From an uncultured Collinsella sp. (GTDB lineage Bacteria > Actinomycetota > Coriobacteriia > Coriobacteriales > Coriobacteriaceae), in the NCBI GenBank assembly GCA_959602875.1, contig CAUGVQ010000036.1, forward strand, positions 1-17,484: a DNA stretch of 17,484 bases, in the 5' to 3' direction. Of this stretch, positions 16,230-17,484 are shown piece after piece (positions within the stretch are counted from its first letter, which is position 1; each line of letters starts with the position of its first letter). The position numbers and the translations under genes are program-made. Below the pieces are notes generated by a model that was not told where the DNA came from, ran no database searches, and was given only the letters and a program-made list of their open reading frames with translations.

Positions 16230-17177
16230 CTAGGCGCGAGCGCGCGGATGGGCCGCCAGATAGACCTCGGTGAGCTGCGTGCGATCGACGTGGGTGTAGA
16301 TCTGCGTGGTGGCGATGTTCGCGTGTCCCAGTATCTCCTGGAGCACGCGCAGGTCCGCCCCGCCGGCGAGCATGTGGGTTGCAAACGAGTGGCGGAGCGT
16401 GTGCGGGTGCAGCCCCTCTATACCTACAGCGCGCCCGTACCGCTCGCAAAGCGTGTGGACCGACTGACGAGAGAGACGCCCACCGTTCTTGTTGAGAAAG
16501 ACCGCCGAGGGCGCGGCGGAGCGGCGGGCATGAGCGGCGAGCTCGGCGCGGGGCCCGTCGAGGTAAGCGATGAGCGCGCGACGAGCCGACCCCACCAGGG
16601 GGACGAGCCGCTCCTTGGACCCTTTGCCAAAGACCCGCACAAAGCCCTCGTCAAGATAGAGGTCGCGTACGTCGAGTGAGACGAGCTCACTCACGCGCAG
16701 GCCGCAGCCGTAGAGGACCTCCAGCACCGCACGGTCGCGCGCGCCGGTAGCCGTGGGAGCAAAGGGCTGCTCCACCAGGCGCGTGGCGGCGTCGATCGAG
16801 ATGAAGTCGGGCAGTCGCTCCTCTTTCTTGGGAAGCTTCACCGCCGAGGTGGGGTGCTCGGTCGCCATGTTCTCGCGCACCATAAAGGCGTGAAAGCCCT
16901 TGACGGCGGAGAGCGTCCGCTCGATGGAGGCATCTGCATAGCCGCCGTCGCGCCGCGCCGCAACAAAGTCGTCCACGTCGCGGCGTGTCACGCGGTCAGG
17001 GTCTGCGATGCCACGCTCAGAAAGAAAATCAAGATAGGCGGACAGGTCGCGCCGATAGGCCGCAACGGTGTTATCGGAGAGGCCCCGCTCTACGGCGAGA
17101 TAGGCCAGGTACTCCCCCGCCGCGCGCGAGAGCGGTGTGGCGGGGGGATTGTCCGACGTGCGGTGCGGCGCGCCCAT
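16230..17177 (-). CDS. xerD: Tyrosine recombinase XerD
   Basis: XerD is a site-specific tyrosine recombinase that, usually with XerC, resolves chromosome dimers at dif near the division septum. The 315-aa protein has an N-terminal SAM-like core-binding domain (about 14-105) and a C-terminal catalytic domain. All catalytic residues are visible: Arg161 in GCGLRVSELVSL, Lys185 in FGKGSKERLVP, HTLRHSFATH (His259, Arg262), His285 in LGHANIATTQ, and the nucleophile Tyr294 in IYTHV. The ATG starts one base after the pyrG stop with no good ribosome binding site of its own, so translation is probably coupled to pyrG. The size and the lack of phage genes nearby favour a housekeeping Xer over an integrase. 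XerD rather than XerC is the better name but not certain. Confidence 0.9.
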   Translation of the reverse strand: MGAPHRTSDNPPATPLSRAAGEYLAYLAVERGLSDNTVAAYRRDLSAYLDFLSERGIADPDRVTRRDVDDFVAARRDGGYADASIERTLSAVKGFHAFMVRENMATEHPTSAVKLPKKEERLPDFISIDAATRLVEQPFAPTATGARDRAVLEVLYGCGLRVSELVSLDVRDLYLDEGFVRVFGKGSKERLVPLVGSARRALIAYLDGPRAELAAHARRSAAPSAVFLNKNGGRLSRQSVHTLCERYGRAVGIEGLHPHTLRHSFATHMLAGGADLRVLQEILGHANIATTQIYTHVDRTQLTEVYLAAHPRARA

Positions 17178-17178
17178 G

Positions 17179-17484
17179 CTATTCGGCGTCCGCGGGGGCG
17201 TTCAGCGGGGTGACCTCATGACGATCGGTACCCTCGTGACGCGCAATGGAGGCGCGCATGAACTCGCGGAAGAGCGGCTGCGGCTTGGTCGGACGGCTCT
17301 TGAACTCGGGGTGGGCCTGCGTGGCGACAAACCACGGGTGCACGTCCTCGGGAAGCTCGACCATCTCCACCAGGCGCTCGTCCGGGCTCACGCCCGCAAT
17401 CACCAGACCCGCCTCCTCAAGCGTCTCGCGATAGGCGTTGTTGAACTCGTAACGATGGCGATGGCGCTCGTAGACGAGCTCCTC
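17179..17484 (-). CDS. pyrG: CTP synthase PyrG, C-terminal part (cut by window edge)
   Basis: CTP synthase converts UTP to CTP with glutamine as nitrogen donor. Only the last 101 codons are in the window; the 5' part lies beyond 17484. The visible piece is the end of the class I glutamine amidotransferase domain. It begins EELVYERHRHRYEFNNAYRE, contains GVSPDERLVEMVE, and has the triad His and Glu in ATQAHPEFKSRPTKPQPLF (fragment residues 54-72, His58 and Glu60). The frame is open through the window edge. It is the gene just before xerD and appears to share its transcript, which ends at the terminator near 16021. Confidence 0.96.
   Translation of the reverse strand, partial: EELVYERHRHRYEFNNAYRETLEEAGLVIAGVSPDERLVEMVELPEDVHPWFVATQAHPEFKSRPTKPQPLFREFMRASIARHEGTDRHEVTPLNAPADAE

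Noticed and set aside
16230..17177. xerD as a phage integrase marking an integrated element
   Set aside because: It is coupled to pyrG, sits beside the dcw cluster, has housekeeping Xer length, and there are no phage genes, direct-repeat attachment sites or tRNA nearby.

Overview
The window is a GC-rich division and cell wall (dcw) cluster. Every supported gene is on the minus strand, so transcription runs from high to low coordinates. The gene order, the absence of ftsA, and a long basic N-terminal extension on FtsQ point to a high-GC Gram-positive. The FtsZ, MurG and FtsW sequences suggest class Coriobacteriia (Collinsella/Olsenella-like). That placement rests on recognition of the proteins, not on a search.

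In transcription order the right edge holds the 3' end of pyrG (CTP synthase), followed one base later by xerD (tyrosine recombinase). A 407-base gap follows. It carries an intrinsic terminator for the pyrG-xerD transcript, a G-rich stretch with a phased TGGGN repeat array typical of MraZ operators, a candidate -10 box, and a leader with two small hairpins. The cluster then runs mraZ, rsmH, an ftsL-like gene, ftsI, murF, mraY, murD, ftsW, murG, a 165-base gap, murC, murB, ftsQ, a further gap, and ftsZ. The window ends 22 bases after the ftsZ stop.

Together these genes build lipid II and use it at the septum. MurB, MurC, MurD and MurF are four of the cytoplasmic steps to UDP-MurNAc-pentapeptide. 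MraY and MurG make lipid I and lipid II. FtsW polymerises glycan, FtsI cross-links it, and FtsQ and FtsL regulate this pair. FtsZ is the scaffold, RsmH methylates 16S rRNA, and MraZ is the cluster regulator. No murE, ftsA or ddl gene is present; murE would be expected between ftsI and murF.

The most important anomaly is murD. It is split by a frameshift that is explained exactly by loss of one copy of an 8-bp tandem repeat (CTCGAGCT) inside the conserved ELSSYQ motif. MurD is normally essential, so this is either an assembly or sequencing error or a genuine slippage mutation. Other points of interest are the MraZ-box/G-quadruplex-capable region upstream of mraZ, long arginine/glycine- or lysine-rich disordered tails on FtsI, FtsW and FtsQ, and short repeats in the rsmH-ftsL and ftsQ-ftsZ gaps. 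I found no mobile element, CRISPR array, RNA gene or novel accessory system. This is essentially core housekeeping DNA.
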